Below are positions 14,301 to 24,850 of a DNA stretch of 64,000 bases, in pieces. A program made the translations under genes and the position numbers. This DNA comes from Siniperca chuatsi (taxonomy: Eukaryota; Chordata; Actinopteri; Centrarchiformes; Sinipercidae), in the NCBI RefSeq assembly GCF_020085105.1, contig NC_058051.1, positions 26,276,955 to 26,340,954 of the forward strand. Direction: 5' to 3'. The notes beneath the pieces were generated by a model, which searched no databases, was not told where the DNA came from, and saw only the letters and a program-made list of their open reading frames with translations. Numbering within the stretch: the stretch's first letter is position 1; each line of letters opens with the position of its first letter.

Positions 14301-15398
14301 AATACTTACCCATCCACAGTGATTTGTTCTTTTTCCTGCTTTAAGGCCAGGGGGCTTGCAGGCACCAGCTCCTGTGACATGGATTTTAATATCGCCTCGC
14401 TTGATGACCCTGACTGCAAACAAATGGCATCAAAAAATAATTGTCAAACTAATACCTAAAATTGTGGAGAAAAGTGTGGAATATAGTAGAACACCAACCC
14501 CAAAGTTCCACATCATCTTGACAGCCAAAGGGAAGGTTCTTAGCGAGCAACATGTCAGAGATCGAGCCGTCTCCCCTTCCTCTTCATCTTCTCTCAGCTG
14601 CACCAGGGAGCTGTTATTCTCCTTCGGAGGGTCAAACAGAGCTGCAGCCTCGTACACAGCAGCGTTGGAGCCTTTCCCAATCTGATTCCCTATAATGTAA
14701 TCCTCCAGTTTATATCCAGAGCTGAATGGCTTGAGTGGGCTCTGGAATCTTTTCTTGCTAAACACTGCCTACAGATTGGGAGAAATATTTTTTAAGATGC
14801 AGAAAGGTAGTTGTGTGCACATCCCGTCCTTCCCTCCAGGCCAGGTGAAGGATAACAGATTCAGTCAAGGAAAAATTGAGAGTATTCACAAATGGGTTTA
14901 GAGCTCCTAAAACTAAGTTGTAAATAATGTAATAACAAATTATTATATAGCTGTAGATATGTCAGGTCAGTAACCAAAGTAGCTTTTATGGTTGACATTT
15001 CTGTACTGTCAAATGCATCATCTTTTGCAAGCTTATGTCAACTGGCAATGACTACAAAGGCATCATCCTACTAGTAGTAGTTATACAAGTAGCAAAAGTA
15101 AGAGGGAAATGGACAGGATAAGTGCAAAGCAGATGGACAACTTTTATCTATTATTAGATCTCCATGTCTCCAAGTCCATGACACTACACAATAATCTAAT
15201 AATAATAACTGCTAGTGGTGGAAAAAGTACTCAAATCCTTTACAAAAGTAGTTTTGGGGTACTTTTACTTTACTTTAGTATTTCCATGTTATGCTACTTA
15301 TACTTCTACCCCACTACATTTAACTGACAACCAAATAATTAAAGAAAATGTTAAACTACCCAACAAAGGAGTTAAAATTAATAATTATATAATGTACT

Positions 15399-15431
<33 letters not shown>

Positions 15432-15972
15432 AGATACATAGTAATATAACATTATTCTGCATAAGATTTTTGAGACTTGCTGATAATACTTATGTACTTT
15501 TACTTAAGTACACATTTTAATCCAAGACATTTTCTTGTAATTAAATGTATTTACACTGCGGTATAACTAGTTTAGTAGAGCTCTTAGGAACAACACTTTA
15601 TCTGGTGATACATACCTGGATCTCCTGGCAAGTGGCCGCACTCTTTCTGTCATCCTCAAGCTGCTGTTCGATGAGCCCCACACCGAGACCGAAAGCCAAA
15701 AACACGGCTCTGTTTCGCGGGGACCCGCCACCAAACCTTCTCCTGAAGCCGGCGGACTGAAGCTGAGCTGCCAGGCCCTTCAAAGAAGTGCGGTAATAGC
15801 GGTACCGAGACGGCAGGAAAGCCTGAGGCTGAACGGTGTGGACCGACGGGCCTACACGGAAACGGTCAGCTCGGAGCTTTGCTACGGCTCGGCCCCCCGA
15901 TTTGAGGAGACCCAGCTTAAACACCGACCGGCCCAGCTCGAGCCCCCGGCTAATAGCGTGTTTCACAGACAT
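11388..15972 (-). CDS. pink1: PTEN-induced kinase 1, mitochondrial Ser/Thr kinase, 8 exons
   Basis: PINK1 accumulates on depolarised mitochondria and phosphorylates ubiquitin and Parkin to trigger mitophagy. Coding exons on the minus strand: 15972-15616, 14768-14499, 14413-14310, 14240-14016, 13214-13051, 12955-12828, 12229-11999 and 11672-11388. Phases join without a break, giving 587 residues (human 581). Residues 1-35 are a basic presequence. A hydrophobic segment, [13 protein letters not shown] (about 89-101), is the membrane span cut by PARL in mammals. The kinase has a glycine loop ([10 protein letters not shown], about 150-159), the ATP lysine in LAVK (K203), HRD at 359-361, DFG at 383-385 and an APE-like MAPE. 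Long inserts typical of PINK1 are present, as is the C-terminal extension. The exon 2 donor is GGG/GTTGGT, unusual but in phase. Convergent with tubulin. Confidence 0.96.
15215..15530. repeat. TACTTAAGTA-family dispersed repeat with (CA)/(TA) run, pink1 intron 1
   Basis: It begins GTGGTGGAAAAAGTACTCAA and ends near TACTTTTACTTAAGTACA. A short CA/TA microsatellite lies at about 15402-15430. The family recurs at least seven times in the window. Confidence 0.65.
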
Positions 15973-16079
15973 AATTTACCCGCAAAGGTAACTTAAGCTG
16001 TTTATTGAGTCCGCTTGTGTCAAGCAGTCCGCAGCTATCTCTGTCAAGGATACTGTTATGTAAACAAAACAACTGCTAC

Positions 16080-16091
16080 TGCGCATGCGCG
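16080..16091. promoter_or_regulatory. Perfect NRF-1 motif upstream of pink1
   Basis: TGCGCATGCGCG matches the palindromic consensus for nuclear respiratory factor 1 (YGCGCAYGCGCR) at every position. It lies 108 bp upstream of the pink1 ATG, in the expected core promoter. NRF-1 drives many nuclear genes for mitochondrial function. Occupancy is inferred. Confidence 0.65.
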
Positions 16092-16570
16092 AGAATGACA
16101 GCTGACCTAAATATCTTTTCTTTTTTTTTTCTGTGCAACAAAAATTATTCTGTACAGGCTTTAAAGCTGCAGTTTTAGAAAAGATCGTGAGCAAAAATAG
16201 TTACTTAGTAGTCTGTCTGGAGTTTTAACCCTAATGAGGAAAAGCCTCAAAGGTTTTTGAAACACTAAGGGCAGAAAGACTCCAAACGAATTCCGTGCAA
16301 CAGTCAATATCAATAACCAAGTCGATTATTTTCCAGAGCCACAGAGACCCAATTAACGCGCAGGTAAACCATATTCTTTGAGCTGTCAGATTATGTGGGC
16401 CGGTATGTATAAAACATATAGAATGGACTGGATAATGGTCTTAAACCTTAACCTATGAGACGAAAAATAAAAATACGATAAAAAAAAATAAAGTCTTTGC
16501 AAAAAGTAGCAACAGGACAGATCCTGGCTGCAGGCAAGATGGCAGAAGTCAACCACGATGTCATCAGGAA

Positions 16571-16580
16571 GTCACGTGAC
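16571..16580. promoter_or_regulatory. CLEAR-type E-box (GTCACGTGAC) upstream of pink1
   Basis: The exact 10-bp palindrome GTCACGTGAC is the consensus bound by TFEB/TFE3 at lysosome and autophagy genes. It lies about 600 bp upstream of the pink1 start. It also falls inside a short ATG-initiated 20-codon frame (16539-16601), so an unrecognised transcript could start here. Confidence 0.45.
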
Positions 16581-16599
16581 ATCAACGGACAGAAATGGT

Positions 16600-17279
16600 A
16601 GCTTTTTTTCTTTGCTTTTTAAAAACTTCAGAACCATTTTCTCCATGTTTGCAAGCTTTATGTAAATAAGATACTAACAATGACTAACGCCAGCTTTCTT
16701 TCTGCCTTTTCAATCATCTCTGGTTCATTTTTAATCTTTATTTGAAACAATAAAACTAACTTTTTTCATTTATTTTGGAGAAATGTAAAAAATCTGATGG
16801 AGTCTGATAAACAGATGGGAAGTTTGTATAACCTGAGTTTTATTGCCACCCAGCTTGTTCAATGTTAGTGTGTAAGACATCAATTGTCAATTGTCATGTT
16901 CTGAGTTACATTAATATTCAGCTTTGTAATGTTTCATTACAAGATCATACACATGTAACTTAAACAATACTTAATTACTAATTGCTCAGTTTTACTGTTA
17001 AGCCTAATTCATTTAAATCCACGTCCTACAGTAAAAAAATCGTTTACCAGACTGAAGGTCAACATACACTGCATGTCAACACCTGACATGACATGATTTA
17101 TTTATTTATTTTATTGTTGAAATAGAGTGTGACAAAAAAAAGTGACATAATAGACATAATGTCTAATATAATATAATAGTAATAATAAATTATGTTGTAA
17201 TGACAAAATTATTATAATAATATAATAAAATAATATGATAATATAATATTATAATAGTTACCATATACTGAACAGTACA

Positions 17280-17313
<34 letters not shown>

Positions 17314-17712
17314 CATTATTATAATTACAATAATACACCAATGAGGAGTGAGGCCAGTCCAGGACACTGGAGAAGCAACAGGGTCCCCACCCGCCCCCAG
17401 CAACAAAAACGAAGCCCCCGTCACTGTGGATGGTTTATTCATTCATTCAGTGTTTCTAATAGCATAAGGAAAGTATTAATAGTATCAAATACTATTAATG
17501 AATTAATGCAAATCAATTAATTATAAGCATGTTAACATATTTCCAGGAAACCGTATATCTAGAAATGACTGGTCACCCTGGCTCTATATAGCGTACCCCA
17601 ACATTATAAACTGTAATTGAACTTAGTGTATAAAGTTGACATTTAGTACTAAAACAAACACAAAAAAGTTATTAGCAATAAAAAAAAGGCCATTGAAAAT
17701 AATGTTGTGAAT
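16600..17712. other. Non-genic spacer with AT-rich microsatellites
   Basis: No exon is recognised. About 17160-17260 is low-complexity ATA/TAA sequence, and 17284-17312 is a clean (ATA)n run of about ten units. A short GC-rich island at 17345-17415 contains CCCACCCGCCCCC. Its minus-strand open frame looks like low complexity. Confidence 0.5.
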
Positions 17713-17756
17713 TTTATTAGTAATAAAAAAGGCCATTGAAAATAATGTTGTGAATT
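17679..17756. repeat. Short tandem duplication in the 3' flank of the - strand trypsin gene
   Basis: A unit of about 40 bp containing AAGGCCATTGAAAATAATGT occurs twice in tandem with only 1-2 differences. The minus-strand AATAAA used as poly(A) signal lies between the copies. Confidence 0.7.
17713..17718 (-). terminator. Polyadenylation signal of the - strand trypsin gene
   Basis: AATAAA on the minus strand, 68 nt below the stop codon at 17786. Short 3' UTRs are usual for trypsin genes. Confidence 0.6.
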
Positions 17757-17785
17757 GGCTGCTCATCAAGGATTGTGGCAACTGT

Positions 17786-19661
17786 TCATGGTGTGTCATT
17801 GTCGATAAGCCAGTTGATCCACTGGACGTAGTTCCTCACTTTGGTGTAGACTCCAGGGAAGTATGGGTTTGCGCAGCTGATACCCCAGGAGACAATGCCC
17901 TCGAAGTAGCCATTGCAAATAAGGGGACCACCGGAGTCGCCCTGCGGATCACCAGGACAAATTAGATCTTTTCAATTCCAGTCTTGAATGGTATACACTA
18001 GTTTGAAGTATTATTATAGTACATGGTTCTAGGGATGGCAATGTCAGCTCGTCAGTCCTCGACTTTGGTCCAGACTGAAATATCTCAGATTTGTCGTTAA
18101 ATTTTATTCAGACATTCATGGTCCTGAGAGGATGAATCCTACTGACTTTGGTGATCCCAGGACTTTTCTTGTAGTGCCATGAGATCATTTTTAGTGAAAT
18201 GTCTCAACAACTAGCGGATGGATAGCCATGAAATTTAATACTGACATTCATGTCCCCCTCAGGATAAATTGTAAAACACTTCTATTTGTCCAACCTTAGC
18301 TTTAATTTATTAGTGCTAATTAGCTAATTTTACCATGCTAACACGCTAAACTAAAATTGTGAATATTATAACTGCTAAATATCAGCATGTTAGTATAGTC
18401 AATGCGATAGTGACATTAGCATGCTAATGTAACATTTCGTTTAAAGCACAACAGTGCTTAAGTACAGCCTCACAGAGCTGCTAGCATGGCTGTATACTCT
18501 TAGTCTTTTCATCAGAATAAAAACAGTTACTGAAATAGGATACATGCCTGCAGAGCAATGATGAAAAAGGGGATATTAATGTTAGTAGTGATAATGTGCA
18601 CTACACAGGACATCATTATGCTACATTGTCGGGTACTAATTCAAACATGCAACACAGAAGCATACAATACACAGCATGCCGAGCAATTAAAAGGAAATAT
18701 TAATTGTAATAAAATAATGTGTAATATATAAGACAACATTATGCAGCATCATTAGGTACTAATTAAAGCATTTGTCACAAGCTTCCAATACACAGAGCAT
18801 GCAACACATCTGAAAAAAATCTGTACCTGGCAGGAATCTTTCCCACCCATCTGAGATCCAGCACACAGCATGTTTGAAGTGATTCTCCCCCAGTAGTAAT
18901 AAGTGCAGTAAGGCATTACTTTCACGTCCACAGCACGTAGCACAGGGGAGAGGTAGTAACTGTAAGATTGTGTCACACCCCAGCCGCTCACTGTGCAGAC
19001 GTCAGTATTAAGTTGAGGAGTGTCATCATCAGGCAGAGCAGCTGGCTGGACGTTGGCATTCAGCTGTGCCGGCTCACTCAGCTGTAACACAAACCAAACT
19101 GTTCGTCCACGCACTGTTCGTCCATTAAGAACAAGAATAAAGAGTGTATGCATGTGTCAAGAGCGTTATTTCAGGCCACTACTCTTCTGCCTACCTTGAT
19201 GAGCATGATGTCGTTGTTGAATGTCTTGTAGTTATAACTGTGGACATATATCTTTGAGACATTAAAGACCTGTTCAAATCCTTCTGTTGTCTCCAGGTTG
19301 TGTTCGCTTAACACCACTTTCATCACACTGCTCCTAATGGCCAAAAACAGACATACGGTTCACATTTTGTCATCATAATTGTATTATACTATGATTTTCT
19401 TTTATGATTCTGTTCTGTACACATGACATCTATTGCGTGTCTGTCCATCCTGGGAGAGGGATCCCTCGTCTGTTGCTCTTCCTGAGGTTTCTTCCATTTT
19501 TTTCCCTGTTGAAATGTTTTTTTTGGGGTGGAGTTTTTCCTTATTTGAATCAAGTGTCAAAGGACAGAGGATGTTGTAGGTTGTATAGATTTTAAAGCCC
19601 CTTTGTGAATTGTGATTTGTGACATTGGGCTATATAAATAAAAATGACTTGACTTGACAAG

Positions 19662-19755
<94 letters not shown>

Positions 19756-21087
19756 CATCTTAACTCTTCTCAAAACCAGTAGTGGAATGTATTTTAGTAC
19801 TTTTACTCAAGTACTGTACTTAAGTACAAATTTGAGGTACTTGTACTTTAGTTGAGTATTTTCTTCTTACTTTCTACTTCTACTCCAGTACAATTCTGAG
19901 GGAAATATTGTACTTTTTACTCCACTACATTTTTTTGACAGCTTTAGTTGCTAGTTACTTTGCAAATTAAGTCGATTGACAGGAAATGTATTGGCAACTA
20001 TTTTGATAATCTTTTAGTAATTTTTCACGCAGAAATTGTATTTTATTTTGATTAATTTTGAGGTATGGGCTGTTAGTTGAACAAAACAAAGCATTGTGAC
20101 GGTGTCACTTTGCGCTCTGGGCAATTGTGACGGCATTTGTCACTATTTTCAGAATTTTTACAAACCAAACAACAACATCGATTAATAGAGAAAATAATCA
20201 GCAGATTAATTCATAATGAAAATATTCATTAGTAGCAGTCCTGTACAATATAGTTAAAATCATCTCCACCTCAACCAACTACAAATCAAATGTAAACTCC
20301 TGCTTTTACATTAATGCGTGATTAATAATAATCTAATGATATAACATACAATAATGCGCCTGTCACAGGGGACATTTTTCAGCATTGAGTACTTTTAATT
20401 TTAATACTGTAAGTTACACTTTCAATGCAAGAAGTTGACTTGTAATGGAGTGTTTTTACAGTGTGGTATTAGTTCTTTTAATTAAGTAAAGGATCTGAAT
20501 ACTTCCTCCTCCATTGGTCAAAACATCAGTGTTCATTACTGTAACTGTCTGGTGTCAGTACTTACGGTCTCCAGCAGTGGGCAGCAGACACCACCCACTG
20601 AGGGCGCACTAAGGTTCCTCCACAGTAGTGTTGCCTGTTCTCAGACTGCAGGGATGCCTGATATTTGATTGAGTACGGACGGACCTCCTGACCTCCAATG
20701 ATCCTCGCTGCAAATGTCTCTGTAGACATTGACAATAGGCGCCCTGTAAGTTCTTTTGGTTTTACAACAAAAAAATCCAATTTATTTCACATTTAATGCT
20801 CAGTGGTGTTTATAATCGTAATGCACTACAGGAGAGAGGTTGAAGGCCATGTCACCAGAGACTTGGTATATCCTGATATACATACATTTCAGTTTACATC
20901 CTCATGTCAGCTAATGCTCTGTGAAAGTCTACATCTTGGTAGCTGTAGACATCTTGAGATTCTACATCTTGAGTCTAGGATTTCATACTTTAGATTATGC
21001 ACCCAGGAATTAAAAGTTAGTTAGGAACTTACCTGATATTGAGAAAGCCAAAATCAACAGCACAGCAGATCTTCGCATTGGAGCCAT
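17786..21087 (-). CDS. Trypsin, group III (cold-type)-like, 5 coding exons
   Basis: Secreted digestive S1 serine endopeptidase. Coding exons on the minus strand: 21087-21033, 20719-20566, 19333-19195, 19081-18827 and 17941-17786, with the standard trypsin phases (1, 2, 0, 0), giving 252 residues. A signal peptide ([18 protein letters not shown]) is followed by a very short pro-region, ETFAAR, before the mature start IIGG. Catalytic triad H66 (SAAHC), D111 (NNDIMLIK) and S204 (GDSGGP). The S1-pocket aspartate (chymotrypsin 189) is D198 in GGKDSCQ, so cleavage after Arg/Lys is expected. Only eight cysteines are present, giving four disulfides (42-58, 136-201, 168-182, 191-220) and lacking 22-157 and 128-232. 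[16 protein letters not shown] and [16 protein letters not shown] recall cod trypsin Y (group III). Head to head with the + strand protease. Confidence 0.93.
18025..18510. repeat. Dispersed repeat in trypsin intron 4 (GCTAACACGCTAAACTAA family)
   Basis: Contains GGATGAATCCTACTGACTTT, CCATGAAATTTAATACTGAC and GCTGCTAGCATGGCTG. Related copies lie at 56050-56770 in the opposite orientation and in two pieces at 59390-60080. Confidence 0.65.
19430..19658 (+). mobile_element. 3' end of a LINE-like fish repeat, trypsin intron 2
   Basis: Contains CTTCCTGAGGTTTCTTCCAT, a T-rich stretch, and the tail ATTGGGCTATATAAATAAAA followed by GACTTGACTTGA. I recall this tail from 5'-truncated retroposon copies in many teleosts. 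Class assignment (non-LTR) is by recall, not by an RT domain. Confidence 0.5.
19666..19754. repeat. (TA)n microsatellite, about 44 units
   Basis: Uninterrupted TA dinucleotide run of about 89 bp, directly downstream of the LINE-like tail. Long perfect TA runs are highly variable and can extrude cruciforms. Confidence 0.95.
19780..20520. repeat. Composite dispersed repeat (second copy), trypsin intron 2
   Basis: The outer TACTTAAGTA-family sequence (AGTACTGTACTTAAGTACAA at the left; AATTAAGTAAAGGATCTGAA at the right) encloses an ATTAATCG-family block at about 20000-20230. The right junction (GCAGTCCTGTACAATATAGT) matches that at 4985-5010. Confidence 0.65.
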
Positions 21088-21745
21088 ATTTTTTTACTTA
21101 TTATCTGTAATGCAGAAACACGACTTTTAGCTGCTTCTATACACAGTATATAATGTGGCAATTAATTGAATTAGTCTGACAATCCTGATAAAATCCAATT
21201 ATCTTTGTGTGAATGAACGCATTATCCCAAATTATGGTAGAGTTATACCTTTTATCAATAGGCTGTACACATGTACGACTTTGCAGCCTAAGTGTGAGAA
21301 ATGTCTCAATTTAACCCTTACTGGACTATGTGTGACACCTAACGGCATTGTGTAGATGATTTTTAGATTTTGCTGTAAGTTACTAAACTGCACCTAATTA
21401 ATGACAAAAAGTTCACAACCTTCTTCTTTTAGAAACTGACATCAATGGCTAAATCTCATTGCTGATTGGTAACAGTCTATTAATCAACTATAATTCATCA
21501 TGAGTATCAGAGCCTTGCTTAAAATGTTAATGTTTTATTATTGTACTCAACTGTATTACCATCATTTCATTTTGAAACTACTAAATGAATATTCTAATAC
21601 AATTTTAAAATATATTACATAAAATAAACTGGTAACAGATCTTTTTTTTGTGGTGAAAACACCATCTTACCCTGACATCTGGGCAGACTCCTGAATATTA
21701 ATCATTAATTTTGAACAGAAAGGGGTAGAATCACCTTCCACTTAC

Positions 21746-21819
21746 CTTTAAGCCCCAACACAGCAACCTTCAGAGTATCTCCAATTGGTGGGCCCACTGC
21801 TCTCCGGTTGCCTTTTATA
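21746..21819 (-). promoter_or_regulatory. TATA box and noncoding first exon of the - strand trypsin gene
   Basis: On the minus strand TATAAAAGG lies at 21819-21811. About 30 bp downstream would start a short 5' UTR exon ending at 21746, followed by a good donor (GTAAG at 21745-21741). The matching acceptor (TTCTGCATTACAG) precedes the ATG exon at 21104. This places the promoter about 700 bp above the ATG. Confidence 0.55.
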
Positions 21820-22649
21820 ACTGTAAACTTGTCCAAATCTTTTGTTTCAATTATCTTTTTATCTGGTTTTGTACTGTGATCATCTCACGCTGCAACAATG
21901 AAACTGACCTACTACATGACAAAGCTCCAGTCTCTTGTGTCATGTCTGTTTCTAAGCTCTAGTCTTCTGCTTACACCTTGGGTCTATCAGAATCAGAAAT
22001 ACTTTATATGAAGGTATCTGGGATGGGAACGCCTCTACCTACCATCATCATCACCAGGTTATGGACAGAATAAATGTTTATGACCTTGTTGATGTGATGA
22101 AATTTGCTCCGACTTATTTGTCGTGATGTGAATTTCTTGCTTGTCCATGGATATAAGTTTATAAGTTTTAAAATGTCTCAGTGACAGTTTTATTTGCATT
22201 GTTGAAGTAAAGAACAACTTTTTCCCCCCTGTTTTTAATAAAGAACACTGATCAAAACCAGGTTAAAGACATTATCCCTTCATTGATTTCCCTTTTTAAA
22301 TCTATATAAATTGCATATAGAGAATTGAAAGGATATTTAACCTTAATTACTCAATTTACTCTCTGGCTGTACATTCTGTTCTCTCCATTACAATTCACAT
22401 GGGATGGTTCTATTGTACTGCACGCACCTGGTTTTGTTATACACATTAGTGCAGTATTGCACAGATTTATCAAACCAGAGATAATGTAAGACTTCAAAAT
22501 TTAACATAGGAATGGAATATTCAGTGATTTACAAATACTGCTAACACTACCATAGTAATAAAACGGATACTAATAATGCTACTTTTATCAGAATTAAGAC
22601 CACGGCTACTACTAAAAACAATAAAAACCCTGAAACTATAACATATATT

Positions 22650-22950
22650 TTCTTAAATAATCGATTAGTTCGTTTAGTCTATGAAATGTCAAAAAAATAG
22701 TTTAAAAATTATAATTTCCCAAAGTGACGTTTTCATGTTTTGTGTGACCAAACCCAAAACCCAAAGAGACTGAATCTACAGTGATACAGGACAGAGAAAA
22801 GCAGCAAATCCTCACATCTGAGAAGCTGGAACCAGAGAAAGTTTAGCATTTTTGCCTGAAAAATGACTGAAATGATAAATCGATTATCAGAATAGTTAAT
22901 TAGTTAATTTTCTGACAATTGATGACTCCATTAATTGACTAATCCTTTCT
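22650..22950. repeat. ATTAATCG-family dispersed repeat (reverse orientation)
   Basis: Shares reversed motifs with 3553-3990, including CCTGAAAAATGACTGAAATG, AAATCGATTATCAGAATAGT and AAAGCAGCAAATCCTCACAT. Confidence 0.55.
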
Positions 22951-23554
22951 GCTATGAATAAAATAATACATTAATGAACATAAAGCAAGAGGTGTGAAAA
23001 ACAACAAGAAGAAAAGAGAGACGCAGTAATCAGATTTGTCTCCTTTGCGGCAGGTGATTGTGAGTAAGAGACAATGATAGAACTGGATAGAAAAGGATAA
23101 AGAAATGACAATTTAATTGGTAAAAGTAAATGTCAACAGGGTTCAGATCTGACCCCAGAACATGGAACAAACTGTAGGCTGTACTGATGCACATCTGATT
23201 TATTACAATTATGAATCATGAATACTGAACATGTGTGTATAACACATACAGAACGATGCATACTACACTACACATGCCAAATGGGTAACAGAGGAGCTGT
23301 TGGCCACTAACGCTGGTTCAAACTTTCATGTTCTCATAGGACATAGGACAACAAAGTGCTGAATATCAATGCTTTCAGAGTACCAACTATATTGCGTTTA
23401 TAACAGAGTATGCCAAAAAAACAACTGTGACAAACCAAAAATTGGCCCCTAATGCTTTATCAGATTATAGGCCTGATTATTTGCTACAATCATATACTGC
23501 CTGATGGAAATCATAATTTTGGTGATTTTATACTTTATGTTATTTATCTGCTTG

Positions 23555-23830
23555 GGGTCGCAGTGGTAGCAGGCTCAGCAAGGTATCCACGATATATCCT
23601 GAGCTACAACGTCCATTTCTTCCTGGGAAAACCTGAGACATTCCCAGGGAAGGTGGGCTATGTAATCCTTTTAGTGTGCTCTGTGTCTGCCTCTTTTCAG
23701 AGTACCTTCGCAGGGAGGTGACAGACACATGAGGAGGCGTCCTGATCAAATGCCTGAATCACCTCAGCTGGGTCCTCTTAAATGGGGAGGAGCAGCAGTT
23801 CTTCTCACGTTCAGCATACACAACGCCCAT
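23555..23830. mobile_element. Fragment of a dispersed retro-like fish repeat
   Basis: Contains GCAGTGGTAGCAGGCTCAGC, CCTGAGACATTCCCAGGGAA and GATCAAATGCCTGAATCACC, sequence I recall from many copies across teleost genomes (probably LINE-derived). It is degenerate and carries no intact frame. Confidence 0.45.
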
Positions 23831-24519
23831 ATCACTGCTAACACTGCCCTCAGGGCAAAGCTCATCCACCCCAGGTGCTGTTTGCTCTTTGTAAATTCAC
23901 ACTTAGCATAGTTTAAACGTAATGTTTACTAAGTGGAAATTTACACATCACTAAAGTAAAACTTCATTGTTACTAAGTATTTACACCCGGCAACTGGAAC
24001 TGGAACTGTTATGTAGCTGACTGAAGTAACTGACAAGACTAATGTTAGCTCGCTAGCTAATATATGACCCATTAACCGTGAAGAGTAAAAGAGGCAATAT
24101 GGAATAATGGTTGACAAATCTAACCTGATAAAATACTGTTTAATAATGATGTAAAAAGTAAGACGATTTTTTAATTACATTTCACAAAAATAGCATAGGC
24201 CTACCTCAAGTTACAAAACATGCTAATGACCAAAATAATGTCAGCTAGCTTAGCATAATTCTCTTCTATTCTCAAATACTTGACATCTGTGAAACACACA
24301 TATTTCTCCATGTATGCACATATAAATTAAACAAAGCCATGCCTACATTAACAAAGGACTGGCAGGTAAGTTAAATGTATTGTTTGTCCCTGAAAAGTGT
24401 TATTTTTAGAAGCTATGTTACAGCTTGTGATGCTACAGTGAACTTCCTGTTTACCTAGTTGATTGCTTTTCAATGGACAGCACTATAGATGTTTCCTAGC
24501 AACCAATTTACACATTACT

Positions 24520-24850
24520 TAATGGTCCAGTGTGTAACATTTAGGAGGAACTATTGGCAGAAATGGAATCTAAAATTTTCATTACCTTAGAATAAGCCGT
24601 TTTTATCTACAGAGGGAGCGGGTCCCCTTCCACGGAGGCCACCATGTTGCACCGCCATGTTTCGACAGTAGCCCAGAACGGACTAACCAAATACTGACTC
24701 TAGATAGGGCTGTTCCCGTTTTTCGTGAGTTTTGTGGCCAGTTTCTCTTAAACGCTTGGAAGGGGAGGGTGATGCGAGCGGTATTCAAATGGTTGCAAAC
24801 TGCAATTTCACAGCTAGATGCCACTAAATGCCTACACACTGTACATTTAA
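24520..24850. repeat. Dispersed fish repeat (GGTCCAGTGTGTAACATTTA family)
   Basis: Begins GGTCCAGTGTGTAACATTTA, contains ACCATGTTGCACCGCCATGT and ends near GCCTACACACTGTACATTTA. The start and end are loosely inverted (GTGTGTAACATTTA against TACACACTGTACATTTAAG), which suggests a MITE-like element. Confidence 0.55.

Noticed and set aside
15970-16601. Possible CpG-island bidirectional promoter for pink1 and a + strand gene
   Set aside because: CpG enrichment is confined to pink1 exon 1 and the NRF-1 site, and no convincing + strand gene follows.
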